From the NCBI RefSeq assembly GCF_004104075.1, contig NZ_QOVK01000027.1, forward strand, positions 1-47,723: a DNA stretch of 47,723 bases. Reading direction: 5' to 3'. Position 1 is the stretch's first letter. Every line of letters begins with the position of its first letter. The stretch is from Leeuwenhoekiella polynyae. Its GTDB lineage: Bacteria > Bacteroidota > Bacteroidia > Flavobacteriales > Flavobacteriaceae. Shown here piece after piece: positions 7,737 to 15,347 of the stretch. The notes below the pieces were generated by a model, which was not told the DNA's origin, ran no database searches, and worked only from the letters and a program-made list of their open reading frames with translations. A program made the position numbers and the translations under genes.

Positions 7737-8914
7737 TAATAGTTAAACGTACCAAACTGAGATTTAATTGTTAATTCTTTATTTTCTGAATCTTCAACTC
7801 TTCCTATAATTTGTGCATCGATATTAAAAGACTTTGAAATAGCGATAATTTCATCAGCAATAGCAGGATCTACATAAAGCTCCATACGATGCCCCATATT
7901 GAATACCTGATACATCTCTTTCCAATCTGTACCGCTTTCTTCCTGTATCAATTTAAACAAAGGTGGTACATCAAAAAGGTTATCTTTAATAATGTGTAGC
8001 TTATCTACAAAATGTAAAATTTTTGTCTGTGCACCTCCACTGCAATGTACCATACCGTGCAGTTGAGATTTATCAACTTCTGCTAAAATCTTCTTGATTA
8101 CCGGAGCGTAAGTACGTGTAGGAGATAAAACTAATTTACCTGCATCAAGAGGACTTTTTTCAACAGCATCAGTCAATTTTTTTGAACCGCTGTAAACTAA
8201 GTCTTCAGGGACAGCTTTATCAAAACTTTCCGGGAATTTTTCAGCTAAATACTTATTAAATACATCGTGCCTGGCAGAAGTCAAACCGTTACTGCCCATC
8301 CCTCCATTATATTCAGTCTCATAAGTAGACTGACCAAAACTAGCCAGACCTACAATAAGATCTCCCGCTTTTATATTGGCATTATTAACTACGTCTTCCT
8401 TCTTCATTCTAGCAGTCACCGTAGAATCAACGATTATGGTACGCACCAAATCTCCTACATCTGCGGTCTCACCTCCTGTACTTTTTATAGAAACACCGTG
8501 CTTTTCTAAGTCAGCAATTAATTCTTCAGTACCATTAATTATGGCCGAAATCACTTCGCCAGTAATCAGGTTTTTATTTCTACCGATTGTTGAAGAAAGT
8601 AAAATATTATCTGTTGCTCCTACACATAACAAATCATCAATATTCATGATTAATGCATCTTGAGCGATACCTTTCCAGACTGAAATATCACCGGTCTCTT
8701 TCCAGTACATGTAAGCCAAAGAAGATTTTGTACCGGCACCATCAGCATGCATGATCAAGCAATGCTCATCACTACCCGTCAAATAATCTGGAACTATTTT
8801 ACAAAAGGCCTGCGGAAACAATCCTTTATCTACATTTTTTATTGCGTTGTGAACTTCTTCTTTTCCTGCTGAAACTCCGCGTTGAGCGTACCTTTTTGAA
8901 ATCTCTTGATTCAT
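7736..8914 (-). CDS. purM: Phosphoribosylformylglycinamidine cyclo-ligase (AIR synthase)
   Basis: 392 residues of the PurM/PurL/HypE ATP-binding fold. Diagnostic segments are MHADGAGTKSSLAYMYW, WKGIAQDALIMNIDDLLCVGA (the metal and ATP-binding DDLLCVGA region), the STGGETADVGDLVR glycine loop, and GLASFGQSTYETEYNGGMGSNGLT. It catalyses ATP-dependent ring closure of FGAM to AIR, the fifth step of purine synthesis, in the cytoplasm. It is longer than the about 345 residues of the E. coli enzyme, as seen in other Bacteroidota. The start follows a plausible minus-strand -7 element (8932-8939) and lies just after the curli operon terminator, so it begins a new transcription unit with DUF3078. Confidence 0.93.
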   Translation of the reverse strand: MNQEISKRYAQRGVSAGKEEVHNAIKNVDKGLFPQAFCKIVPDYLTGSDEHCLIMHADGAGTKSSLAYMYWKETGDISVWKGIAQDALIMNIDDLLCVGATDNILLSSTIGRNKNLITGEVISAIINGTEELIADLEKHGVSIKSTGGETADVGDLVRTIIVDSTVTARMKKEDVVNNANIKAGDLIVGLASFGQSTYETEYNGGMGSNGLTSARHDVFNKYLAEKFPESFDKAVPEDLVYSGSKKLTDAVEKSPLDAGKLVLSPTRTYAPVIKKILAEVDKSQLHGMVHCSGGAQTKILHFVDKLHIIKDNLFDVPPLFKLIQEESGTDWKEMYQVFNMGHRMELYVDPAIADEIIAISKSFNIDAQIIGRVEDSENKELTIKSQFGTFNY

Positions 8915-8931
8915 TCTATATTATTATTTTG

Positions 8932-8939
8932 CAAAAGTA
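8932..8939 (-). promoter_or_regulatory. Candidate -7 element for purM
   Basis: Read on the minus strand this is TACTTTTG, which fits the Bacteroidota -7 consensus TAnnTTTG. It lies 18 bases upstream of the purM ATG. A good TTTG -33 box is not evident (TTTC at about the right distance), so the site is plausible rather than certain. Confidence 0.4.
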
Positions 8940-8950
8940 AGAAATAAAAA

Positions 8951-8970
8951 CGTCCTGAAATTTCAGGACG
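8951..8970. terminator. Bidirectional terminator at the end of the curli operon
   Basis: CGTCCTGAAA and TTTCAGGACG form a perfect palindrome, flanked by AAAAA on the left and TTTTTTT on the right. On the minus strand it ends the curli operon 28 bases after the last stop codon. Confidence 0.85.
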
Positions 8971-8997
8971 TTTTTTTAATATACTTAAAATTTAGAC

Positions 8998-10512
8998 CTA
9001 TTCCCAGTCTGGCATTGATGCGTTAGAAAAAAGAAGCTTATCATCATTAGAACTATTATTTGAATTTAAATCAATAGAATAAATTGAGGGTGTAGAATTA
9101 AGATTATTAGCTTGTCTTGTTAATACCACCTGTCCCTCTGAGGGAGACCATCTAGGGTCAAGGTCATTCTCACCTATATCAACATCGGCATCCAGTTGAA
9201 GATTTATACCTGAATTAAAATCATAGATAAACACTCTACTTTCAAAGATTCTGTATTGCTCATTTTGTGAGCCTGACAAATCTATTGTGTACAAAATGCG
9301 ATTGCCGTTTGCATCTAAATCGAGCCCTCCAGCAGCCCCATCATAATTAGTTAAAACCCGATTCAATACTAACTGAGTAGAAAGGTTTAACGTATATATA
9401 TTGGTTTGATACCCGTTAATATTATTAGTTTTTATCGCAATGACATCCTGATCAAATTCTGATGTTGCTACTTCTGAAATCAAACTACCATCCGGAGTTT
9501 GGTAAATCAATGCGGCACCACTTCCGTTTATACCTATGCTGTAAAGTTTATCAAAATTTGGATAATAAATTTTACTACCATTCTGAGACCAGGCAAAATC
9601 AATTTCGCTTAACCTAAAACCATTAACAGGAATAGAGCCCGAAAGTTTTTGAACATTGCTACCGTCTGCATTCATTGTAAAGAGATGCACAATACCGCCT
9701 TGCGTTCTTAAGAATGCTATTTTACTCGTTTCAGCATTTGCCCGTGGCCTAAAACTATTGGTAGTAGACGAAGTCAATTGATATTCTGTGTATCCATTAT
9801 CTTCACTTTCCACTCCTGCATAGATAACACTATTTCCATTCTCAAGTCGCGTAAATAGAAAAGGCGCTCTGTCGAGATTTATGGTTCTAAACTGACCTAC
9901 CTGACTTAAAACTTTTTCATTTCCTCCATCATTAGCAGAAACTTGCCAGAAATAAGTGGTTCCTAGATTAAGATTCGCTACAGTTAAAATAGTATCGTTT
10001 ATAACACTGTAAACCTCTTTAGTATTTGAAAAGGTATTGCGTAACTCTAAATCATAAGTGATATCATCAGAATCAGTTGCACTTGATGACCAAATGAATG
10101 TGGTATTTAATTCAACACCAATACTATTATCTATAGGTGCTATTAATTCTGGAGCTATAGGCGAACTATTAGCGGTTTTAGAAACCACCATTTCAAAAAC
10201 CACATTACCTATTTGATTTGCACGAACACTAACTGCTTCAAATGCGGTCACATACCTATCTAATTCGGCTTGAACAGCGTAGTCATCTTCAGCTATTGGC
10301 TCAATTGTAAATCTGCCTTCCTCGTCTGTAAAAACTGTCGAAGAAGCGGGGTTTGTAGAAATCCGTACATTCGCAATCGGCGTTTTGCTTTGATCATCAA
10401 CCACTCTTCCGGTTAATGTACCTTGCCCAATTAAATCAATGGTATCTTCGCTACAGGAATAAAAACCAATAGCTATAATTAATATTGAAATTATATATCT
10501 CTTAATTTTCAT
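8998..10512 (-). CDS. CarboxypepD_reg-like / FN3 / TolB-type propeller lipoprotein of the curli operon
   Basis: 504 residues from the ATG at 10512. A GTG at 10521 in the same frame would add MLP but fits the signal less well. Lipobox FYSC gives Cys20. Domains in order: a carboxypeptidase-regulatory-like beta-sandwich (about 30-105: GTLTGRVVDDQSKTPIANVRI, TDEEGRFTIEPI), a fibronectin-III-like domain (about 115-210, ending GTTYFWQVSANDGGNE), and a WD40-like/TolB propeller (about 215-504) with repeated blades such as IAFLRTQGGIVHLFTMNADGSN and YSIGINGSGAALIY. The start overlaps the csgG stop by 11 bases and a terminator follows, so it is the last gene of the curli operon. A surface or periplasmic accessory for fibre anchoring or binding is inferred. 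It has no counterpart in the E. coli csg operons. Confidence 0.85.
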   Translation of the reverse strand: MKIKRYIISILIIAIGFYSCSEDTIDLIGQGTLTGRVVDDQSKTPIANVRISTNPASSTVFTDEEGRFTIEPIAEDDYAVQAELDRYVTAFEAVSVRANQIGNVVFEMVVSKTANSSPIAPELIAPIDNSIGVELNTTFIWSSSATDSDDITYDLELRNTFSNTKEVYSVINDTILTVANLNLGTTYFWQVSANDGGNEKVLSQVGQFRTINLDRAPFLFTRLENGNSVIYAGVESEDNGYTEYQLTSSTTNSFRPRANAETSKIAFLRTQGGIVHLFTMNADGSNVQKLSGSIPVNGFRLSEIDFAWSQNGSKIYYPNFDKLYSIGINGSGAALIYQTPDGSLISEVATSEFDQDVIAIKTNNINGYQTNIYTLNLSTQLVLNRVLTNYDGAAGGLDLDANGNRILYTIDLSGSQNEQYRIFESRVFIYDFNSGINLQLDADVDIGENDLDPRWSPSEGQVVLTRQANNLNSTPSIYSIDLNSNNSSNDDKLLFSNASMPDWE

Positions 10513-11920
10513 CGGTAACACTATTTAATTTATTACTCTGCTTATTACCAAATCGGTATTGAATACCCAATCCAAAATTATAGTAAAAATCATCTCGCTT
10601 TCCATTTTCAACACCATCCAATAAATCACTGAGCACAATGTTTTGTTCAGCAAACATTCTAAAATCAAAAGATTCATTTATACTGTATTTAACACCCAAG
10701 CCGTACTGTACTTTCATAAAACTTTGAGACAAACCCTCAGGATCAGAATCTTCTGCTCTATGATCAAAAATAAATCCGGATCCTGCATAGAGATAAGGCC
10801 CTAAATTATCATTAGGCAGTAAATTAAATCTTGCATTTAGGTCTAAACTCAGGTATTCATTTTTATACTGAAAATCGTTATTTACTTGAAATAAACTGAC
10901 TGCAACCTCAACATCAAAATTGTTATTTATGCTGTGACCATAATCTCCTCTAAAATAAAATCCCGGTTTTTTTTGAGAATAATCTCCATCTATCAAACTT
11001 ACCCCTGACATAATAGAAAAATAATTAGGCTTCGTATTTTCTTGAAAAATGCGATCATAAAGCCTAACTGACTGTTCTTCTTTTTTCTCCTTAATATAAG
11101 ATTCTACTAGCTCCTGATTAACTTGATTTCCTCCTTTTGCAGACCAATACCCATCCTCAATTCCTTCAATAATAAGAGCTCTTACCGCTTTTTCTACAGC
11201 ATCTTTAACGGCCAGTTGAACAGGTTCATTTTGAGTAATACCGGTTTCAGCTTCTAATAGCCTTTGAAACTTAACAAACCTAAAAAAGCTTGCGTCAAGA
11301 GCTTGAGACAGGATTGTTTTTGAGACATAAACTGTTTTTAAAATTTCACCATTACTGGTTGAAACCATTCTTAGATACACAGTAATTCTATCCTGTCTAT
11401 ATTTAGTAGACCCCCCAATACCAAAGTAGCGAGCACCTAATCCTCCGGTAACAATATTAGTATCATATGAAACGATACCTCCTTCTAATATAATTCCTGC
11501 ATATTTGAGCGGTGGTAAGGGAGGTTCATTAGGGTTTAGATTTTTTATATACTCCTGTTTCGTATTTCGAATAATATTTCTTTCGGTTGTAAGGTTACTT
11601 AAGTTCTCTCGCTCAATAGGTATAAACCAATTTGAATCTTCTAAAGCTTTTAGGAGGATCGCAGTGCTTCCCTGCGTAACAGCTGTACTAAACGTACTGC
11701 CATTCTCAACGGCCTTATATTGACCGGTTTGATCCCTAAAGTTATAAACTGCGACCTCGACAGGAGTTTGTGCCTCTGGCAGATCTAGTAATCCTTGTGT
11801 GCTTTTAGAAAACTCACCTTGTCTTGCTTCGTGCTGAATTATAGGTTGATTAAAATAGGCTCCGCAAGAATTAAGAATCATTCCGCCCAAAACCAGCGTA
11901 AGCAACTTATTTATTTTCAT
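10502..11920 (-). CDS. csgG: Curli secretion channel CsgG with C-terminal barrel-like extension
   Basis: 472 residues: lipobox LNSC with Cys19, then the CsgG domain (about 35-265), recognisable from VAVYNFRDQTGQYKA, TAILLKALEDSNWFIPIERENLSNLTTERNIIR, PLKYAGIILEGGIVSYDTNIVTGG and RYFGIGGSTKYRQDRITVYLRMV. CsgG forms the nonameric outer-membrane channel that exports curlin subunits. E. coli CsgG has about 277 residues. Here about 200 more follow, and from about 300 they form a row of amphipathic aromatic strands (FYFRGDYGHSINNNFDVEVA, YGLGVKYSINESFDFRMFAE, FYYNFGLGIQYRFG) like a small OmpA-type barrel. Gene order with csgE and csgF supports the call. The role of the extension is unknown. Confidence 0.93.
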   Translation of the reverse strand: MKINKLLTLVLGGMILNSCGAYFNQPIIQHEARQGEFSKSTQGLLDLPEAQTPVEVAVYNFRDQTGQYKAVENGSTFSTAVTQGSTAILLKALEDSNWFIPIERENLSNLTTERNIIRNTKQEYIKNLNPNEPPLPPLKYAGIILEGGIVSYDTNIVTGGLGARYFGIGGSTKYRQDRITVYLRMVSTSNGEILKTVYVSKTILSQALDASFFRFVKFQRLLEAETGITQNEPVQLAVKDAVEKAVRALIIEGIEDGYWSAKGGNQVNQELVESYIKEKKEEQSVRLYDRIFQENTKPNYFSIMSGVSLIDGDYSQKKPGFYFRGDYGHSINNNFDVEVAVSLFQVNNDFQYKNEYLSLDLNARFNLLPNDNLGPYLYAGSGFIFDHRAEDSDPEGLSQSFMKVQYGLGVKYSINESFDFRMFAEQNIVLSDLLDGVENGKRDDFYYNFGLGIQYRFGNKQSNKLNSVTDEN

Positions 11921-11929
11921 AATGTGTAA

Positions 11930-12337
11930 TTAATTGGGTACTATGACTTGGGTAGTCTCTCCGGTAGAGGTGTCTAATATGTTAATCACTAAACCCTCTG
12001 TAGACTCAAAAACTTCTACATTTAATGATCCAAAGGTAAATGTGCCTTCCTCTTTAAAATCGCCTATACTTTCTACTTGAGCATTTAATAAGGTTCGGGA
12101 TAGTTGACTTAAGATTTGTCTATTTAAATTATCTCCAAAGCTTTCTAATTCTGTTTGTTCCTCTCTGGAATTTGTTTTTGCCGTGTGACCATTTTGAGCA
12201 GATGCAGCGCTTAAAAGCCATTGGTAATTAAACGTATCTCCTCCAAAAGCCGGATTAATAGGCTTATAAGTGAGTTGCTGAGCTTGGGTTGCTCCCATCA
12301 TAGCTATGAAAAAGACAAAGAAATTAATGTGCTTCAT
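11930..12337 (-). CDS. csgF: Curli assembly component CsgF
   Basis: 135 residues with a signal peptide (about residues 1-19, ending ATQA|QQL). The mature N-terminus QQLTYKPINPAFGGDTFNYQWLL matches the conserved CsgF segment that inserts into the CsgG pore (PxNPxFGG..N...LL). In curli systems CsgF couples secretion to surface nucleation. The C-terminal part is less conserved. It lies 9 bases before csgG and 3 bases after the csgE stop, a tightly packed operon. Confidence 0.93.
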   Translation of the reverse strand: MKHINFFVFFIAMMGATQAQQLTYKPINPAFGGDTFNYQWLLSAASAQNGHTAKTNSREEQTELESFGDNLNRQILSQLSRTLLNAQVESIGDFKEEGTFTFGSLNVEVFESTEGLVINILDTSTGETTQVIVPN

Positions 12338-12340
12338 GAT

Positions 12341-13102
12341 TTAATATCTAGTAATTTGATCTTTGGTGCTCTGAATTTGTTGAAGTTTGGCAACCACTTG
12401 ATTAAATGCAATTTCTGATTGTTGCTTTAAAAATTCTTGAGATGGATTTGAAAAAAACTGCCAAACAAGCTGATTGTCAACCTTAACCGATATTCGTGTT
12501 GTTCTAGCTCTAAAAGGCAATTCATCAATTACAATATCTTTTTTTGATTTCAAACCTGATAGATAATATTTTGAATAAAACAACTTGTAAAAATCTCTTC
12601 CCATCTTAGTAATAGAATTCTCAACAACTAGACCTTCTAAAAAAAAACCATCTTGAGATGGCGCCATATCTTGATTAATTGACTCATTTTGCTTTGCTAA
12701 TACAATTTTAGTGTTAGACTTTTTATCATTTAAAACTATGCGGTCTTGTCCCAGTGGTTTTCCTTCTAAACTATAAATAACAAGCAGAACAATAACTCGC
12801 CGTTCTTCTGCCCTACTAATCGTAATATTCTCTAAACGCTCTCTGGACTGACTTGCTAATCCAAATCGTCCTACTAATGAATCTTTATAAACCTTGCCTT
12901 CTTCGTCTCTAATAAAGGTTGCAAATTCATATCTAAAACTTTGATCTGCTAAAGATTTATTTTCAGCAACTGCTACAAAGTCATAGAATTCACCACTGTT
13001 CTCAACTAGTATTTCAGCTTCAATTTCCTGATTGATGAATTGCGCATTTATAGCATTGTAATTGAGTAAAAAGAGAATTATGTTTAGTAAAAAAAGTCTC
13101 AC
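12341..13102 (-). CDS. csgE: CsgE with an additional N-terminal domain
   Basis: 253 residues, about twice the length of E. coli CsgE. Signal peptide 1-20 (NAINA|QF). Residues about 150-253 are CsgE: FFLEGLVVENSITKMGRDFYKLF parallels the GLL.N.T....GHDFY.AF signature, followed by INE-like VIDELPFRARTTRISVKVDNQLVWQFF. Residues 21-128 form a separate beta-rich domain (FVAVAENKS..DQSFRYEF, GLASQSRERLENITIS, RRVIVLLVIYSLEGKPLGQDRIVL). Its pattern is reminiscent of the CsgC/CsgH small anti-amyloid chaperones; that resemblance is my inference. The start is GTG, immediately after the csgB-like stop (TAAGTG), so coupling is likely. CsgE gates the CsgG channel and directs curlin to it. Confidence 0.88.
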   Translation of the reverse strand: MRLFLLNIILFLLNYNAINAQFINQEIEAEILVENSGEFYDFVAVAENKSLADQSFRYEFATFIRDEEGKVYKDSLVGRFGLASQSRERLENITISRAEERRVIVLLVIYSLEGKPLGQDRIVLNDKKSNTKIVLAKQNESINQDMAPSQDGFFLEGLVVENSITKMGRDFYKLFYSKYYLSGLKSKKDIVIDELPFRARTTRISVKVDNQLVWQFFSNPSQEFLKQQSEIAFNQVVAKLQQIQSTKDQITRY

Positions 13103-13621
13103 TTATTTAAAGCTTCTTACTATTAGAATCTTTGACAATCCGGTTTGTTTGAATTGTAACGATTCAGTTAAACTATTTGATCCGTATTTATTGAAATTCA
13201 AATTTGATCCGTTCTGAGTGATGTTTAAATCGATGGTTTCTCCAGGAAGATTAACATAGTCAACAATTTGATTATTTGTTCCATTTTGAATAATATCTGC
13301 CAGAGCGTGGTCTGCGACGTAATTTAAATCCAGATTATTGTTAGTTCCGTTTTGAGCAACCTTAATATCTGAGCTGTTTGTCTGCGTATTTATAGTTATG
13401 GTGTTAAGCGCTCCTACCTGAGTAAGATATACTTGATTGCTACTTTTTAAGTTTTTGGCTCTATCATAAGACGACCGTTGCATATCATAAAAACCAGAAT
13501 TAAAAAGAGAACGCTCAGTTTCCGTTGAGTTTGTTTTTTCACTAGCAACATACGTCTGTGCAATTAAACCCGTGGATATACCTGTAAAAAAAAATATTAA
13601 AAGCATTTTTAAGGAATTCAT
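13103..13621 (-). CDS. csgB: CsgB-like minor curlin
   Basis: 172 residues from the ATG at 13621. The frame stays open upstream, but the hydrophobic signal (MNSLKMLLIFFFTGISTGLIAQ) begins here. The mature part contains curlin-type Q..G..N units: LTQVGALNTITINTQ, VAQNGTNNNLDLNYV, DIIQNGTNNQIVDYV, LNITQNGSNLNF, SLQFKQTGLSKILIV. There are fewer and more irregular repeats than in the neighbour, and a basic end (VRSFK). Small size, position and basic C-terminus suggest a nucleator like CsgB rather than the bulk subunit. It lies between the large curlin gene and csgE, directly abutting csgE. Assignment as nucleator is inference; curlin membership is solid. Confidence 0.8.
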   Translation of the reverse strand: MNSLKMLLIFFFTGISTGLIAQTYVASEKTNSTETERSLFNSGFYDMQRSSYDRAKNLKSSNQVYLTQVGALNTITINTQTNSSDIKVAQNGTNNNLDLNYVADHALADIIQNGTNNQIVDYVNLPGETIDLNITQNGSNLNFNKYGSNSLTESLQFKQTGLSKILIVRSFK

Positions 13622-13663
13622 ATCTAAAGAATTACTAGTTAAATAAATCCTATATAGAAGAGA

Positions 13664-13688
13664 AAGGGGTGTGCTCAACACACCCCTT
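13664..13688 (-). promoter_or_regulatory. Hairpin between csgA and csgB genes
   Basis: AAGGGGTGTG and CACACCCCTT make a perfect 10-bp stem with loop CTCAA, 43 bases upstream of the csgB-like start on the minus strand. The following sequence (CTCTTCTATATAGG) is only moderately U-rich, so it may act as a leaky terminator or an mRNA-stabilising or processing element that lets the major subunit be made in excess. Confidence 0.55.
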
Positions 13689-13733
13689 CAATCCTAATTA
13701 AATTACATTATGATAAAAAATATTACCACCTTT

Positions 13734-14975
13734 TTAGTATCCAGCAGGAGTAGTGCGTACTTCTGGTGTTAAATCAAGAGATCCCTGACCAACAAAATCT
13801 TCTTGAAGTGTAGTAATACTGTTATTTCCACCGTTACCTTGAGTATAAGTAGCAGAATGACCATTACCATACTGAGAAATAATTGCAGAACCTTTAGACC
13901 AACCTTGAGTAAGGTCTATTTTATGATCAGAACCATTTTGGTATAAATCTGCATATTGGCTATAGCCAGATTGAGTTACATCAACAGTATTATCTGTACC
14001 GAATTGATGTACAAATGCCTCTTGTCCTCTAGTGCTCTGATTAACTTTTGCTAAGTTATCTGATCCATCTTGTAAAACTCTAGCATAGCTACCGGGATCT
14101 CCATAAGGATCAATACTTGTCTGATTAACAATAGCGTTGTTTCCTGTAGAACCCATTTGATGTACAACCGCTTTGTCACCATTTCCTGCAGTTAAATCAA
14201 CATCATTACCTGTTTGATTAACAGTAGCTTTATTGTCATCTGAATCTTGATCTACATAAGCCTCTGCATAATTATTATCCTGAGTGATTTTTGCAAGGTT
14301 GCCCTGAGTTTCAATTTGCTCAACCACGGCTAAGTTATCAGTACCAGTAGTACTAATTTTGGCCATGTTTTTATCCCCAGAAACAGCATAAGACTCTTGG
14401 TTAACACGAGCTTTGTTTCCGGTACCCATTTGATCAACATCTGCTTCATTTCGAGGAAAACGAGCATTAGGTGCTCCTGGCTGATTAGGCTTACCAACTT
14501 GTGTTACTTTTGCCTGATTATCATCTCCGCTCTGAGTTACATCAGCCTTACTTTGATCATAGGTTTGTTTTACCTTCGCCCAGTTTCCGGTTGTAACATC
14601 GGTAGATCCAGATTGAGTTACTCTAGCCCAGTTTCCTACAGCAGCCATACCCGTACCTTGAATGATACTTGATATGTTGCCTAAATCATCCTGATCTACA
14701 TAAGCCTTGTTATCAGATCCTCCCTCCTGAATTGCAGCAGACTGGTTAGAAGTTCCTACCTGATCAACCTTTACCAGGTTGCTTTCCCCATATTGAAAAG
14801 ACTCCGAACTATTGGTCGTACCGTTTTGAACCAAATTAGCTTTGTTCATCGTTCCTGCCTGATAAACATCCCCACTATTTGAGGTTCCACTTTGACTTCC
14901 TGTTGAGGTGTTCTGTTGCGCAAAAGCAACTGCCCCAAACATTAGCGCGCTAGCGCATAAAATAACTTTTTTCAT
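13734..14975 (-). CDS. csgA: Large CsgA-like major curlin
   Basis: 413 residues with a signal peptide (MKKVILCASALMFGAVAFAQ). From residue about 24 to 390 it is built of roughly 28 units of about 11 residues of the form (G)xxNxAxVxQ, for example NGTTNSSESFQ, SGDDNQAKVTQ, MGTGNKARVNQ, DGSDNLAKVNQ, FGTDNTVDVTQ. Two units make one curlin strand-loop-strand repeat, so this equals about 14 repeats against 5 in E. coli CsgA. Several units carry insertions of 4-12 residues (around GKPNQPGAPNARFPRNEADV, NDVDLTAGNGDKAVVHQ, SIDPYGDPGSYARVLQ). The C-terminal tail (QEDFVGQGSLDLTPEVRT) is outside the repeats. It is the first gene of the operon and should be the extracellular amyloid subunit. Confidence 0.92.
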   Translation of the reverse strand: MKKVILCASALMFGAVAFAQQNTSTGSQSGTSNSGDVYQAGTMNKANLVQNGTTNSSESFQYGESNLVKVDQVGTSNQSAAIQEGGSDNKAYVDQDDLGNISSIIQGTGMAAVGNWARVTQSGSTDVTTGNWAKVKQTYDQSKADVTQSGDDNQAKVTQVGKPNQPGAPNARFPRNEADVDQMGTGNKARVNQESYAVSGDKNMAKISTTGTDNLAVVEQIETQGNLAKITQDNNYAEAYVDQDSDDNKATVNQTGNDVDLTAGNGDKAVVHQMGSTGNNAIVNQTSIDPYGDPGSYARVLQDGSDNLAKVNQSTRGQEAFVHQFGTDNTVDVTQSGYSQYADLYQNGSDHKIDLTQGWSKGSAIISQYGNGHSATYTQGNGGNNSITTLQEDFVGQGSLDLTPEVRTTPAGY

Positions 14976-15031
14976 GATTGAAAAGTTTTAAATTAATAAT
15001 ATATAGAATGGTTAATAAAATGCTATTCTAG

Positions 15032-15070
15032 ACTTTTGATATGTTTGACGGGGCTTGTCAAATCAAAAGT
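15032..15070 (-). promoter_or_regulatory. Inverted repeat in the csgA leader (proximal)
   Basis: On the plus strand ACTTTTGAT-ATG-TTTGAC faces GTCAAATCAAAAGT across a GGGGCTT loop: 14-15 bp arms with a 3-base bulge. It lies 57-95 bases upstream of the csgA ATG. It could be an operator or an RNA hairpin in the 5' leader. No U run follows, so it is not a classical terminator. Confidence 0.6.
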
Positions 15071-15171
15071 TATTAAAGGGGAGTCAAGGTTTGCATTAGT
15101 TCATTTACATCATCAGCTTGAGCTCTAACGCTTTGCTAATTTATATAAAAACAACGCTCTGATTTTAAGAA

Positions 15172-15220
15172 CACTACAACTTTTCGATGAAATTCAGATA
15201 GTATCGAAATCGTTGTAGTG
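15172..15220 (-). promoter_or_regulatory. Large inverted repeat next to the putative csgA promoter (distal)
   Basis: CACTACAAC-TTTTCGAT (15172-15188) faces ATCGAAA-TC-GTTGTAGTG (15203-15220), arms of 17-18 bases that pair almost perfectly around a 14-base loop. It abuts the -7-like element at 15223-15230, so it would either overlap the transcription start as an operator or form a strong hairpin at the 5' end of the curli mRNA. Confidence 0.65.
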
Positions 15221-15222
15221 CA

Positions 15223-15230
15223 CAAAGCTA
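15223..15230 (-). promoter_or_regulatory. Candidate -7 element of the curli operon
   Basis: Read on the minus strand: TAGCTTTG, matching TAnnTTTG. No good -33 TTTG is seen at 17-23 bases, which could mean activator dependence. The call rests on the -7 match and its position only. Confidence 0.35.
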
Positions 15231-15347
15231 TACAAATACTGGCTTTAGTATTAAAAAGGGAAAAACACCTTTTTATTCTCTAAAAATACATTTATAAGAA
15301 TAATCTTACATTAAATGTAAGAAACAGGATGTTTTCTATTTCAATTT

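Larger units (their letters stand above)
14976..15347. other. 372-bp leader/promoter region upstream of the curli operon
   Basis: No gene is seen. It holds the control region of the minus-strand csgA operon: a -7-like TAGCTTTG (15223-15230 on the minus strand), a large inverted repeat at 15172-15220, and a second at 15032-15070. On the left flank of glnA-III it has a perfect 9-bp-arm palindrome at 15304-15322 and a weak AAAAAGG/CCTTTTT hairpin at 15253-15274, either of which could terminate glnA-III transcription. If the -7 element is used, the csgA mRNA has a leader of about 240 bases. Confidence 0.6.

Noticed and set aside
13734-14975. Regular short repeats that could suggest a CRISPR array or satellite
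   Set aside because: The repeats are in the protein sequence (curlin units), the DNA is not identical between units, and there are no constant spacers or cas genes. No CRISPR array was found in the window.
15253-15274. AAAAAGG/CCTTTTT hairpin as a definite glnN terminator
   Set aside because: The stem has only two G-C pairs and no proper T run after it on the minus strand; mentioned only as a possibility.
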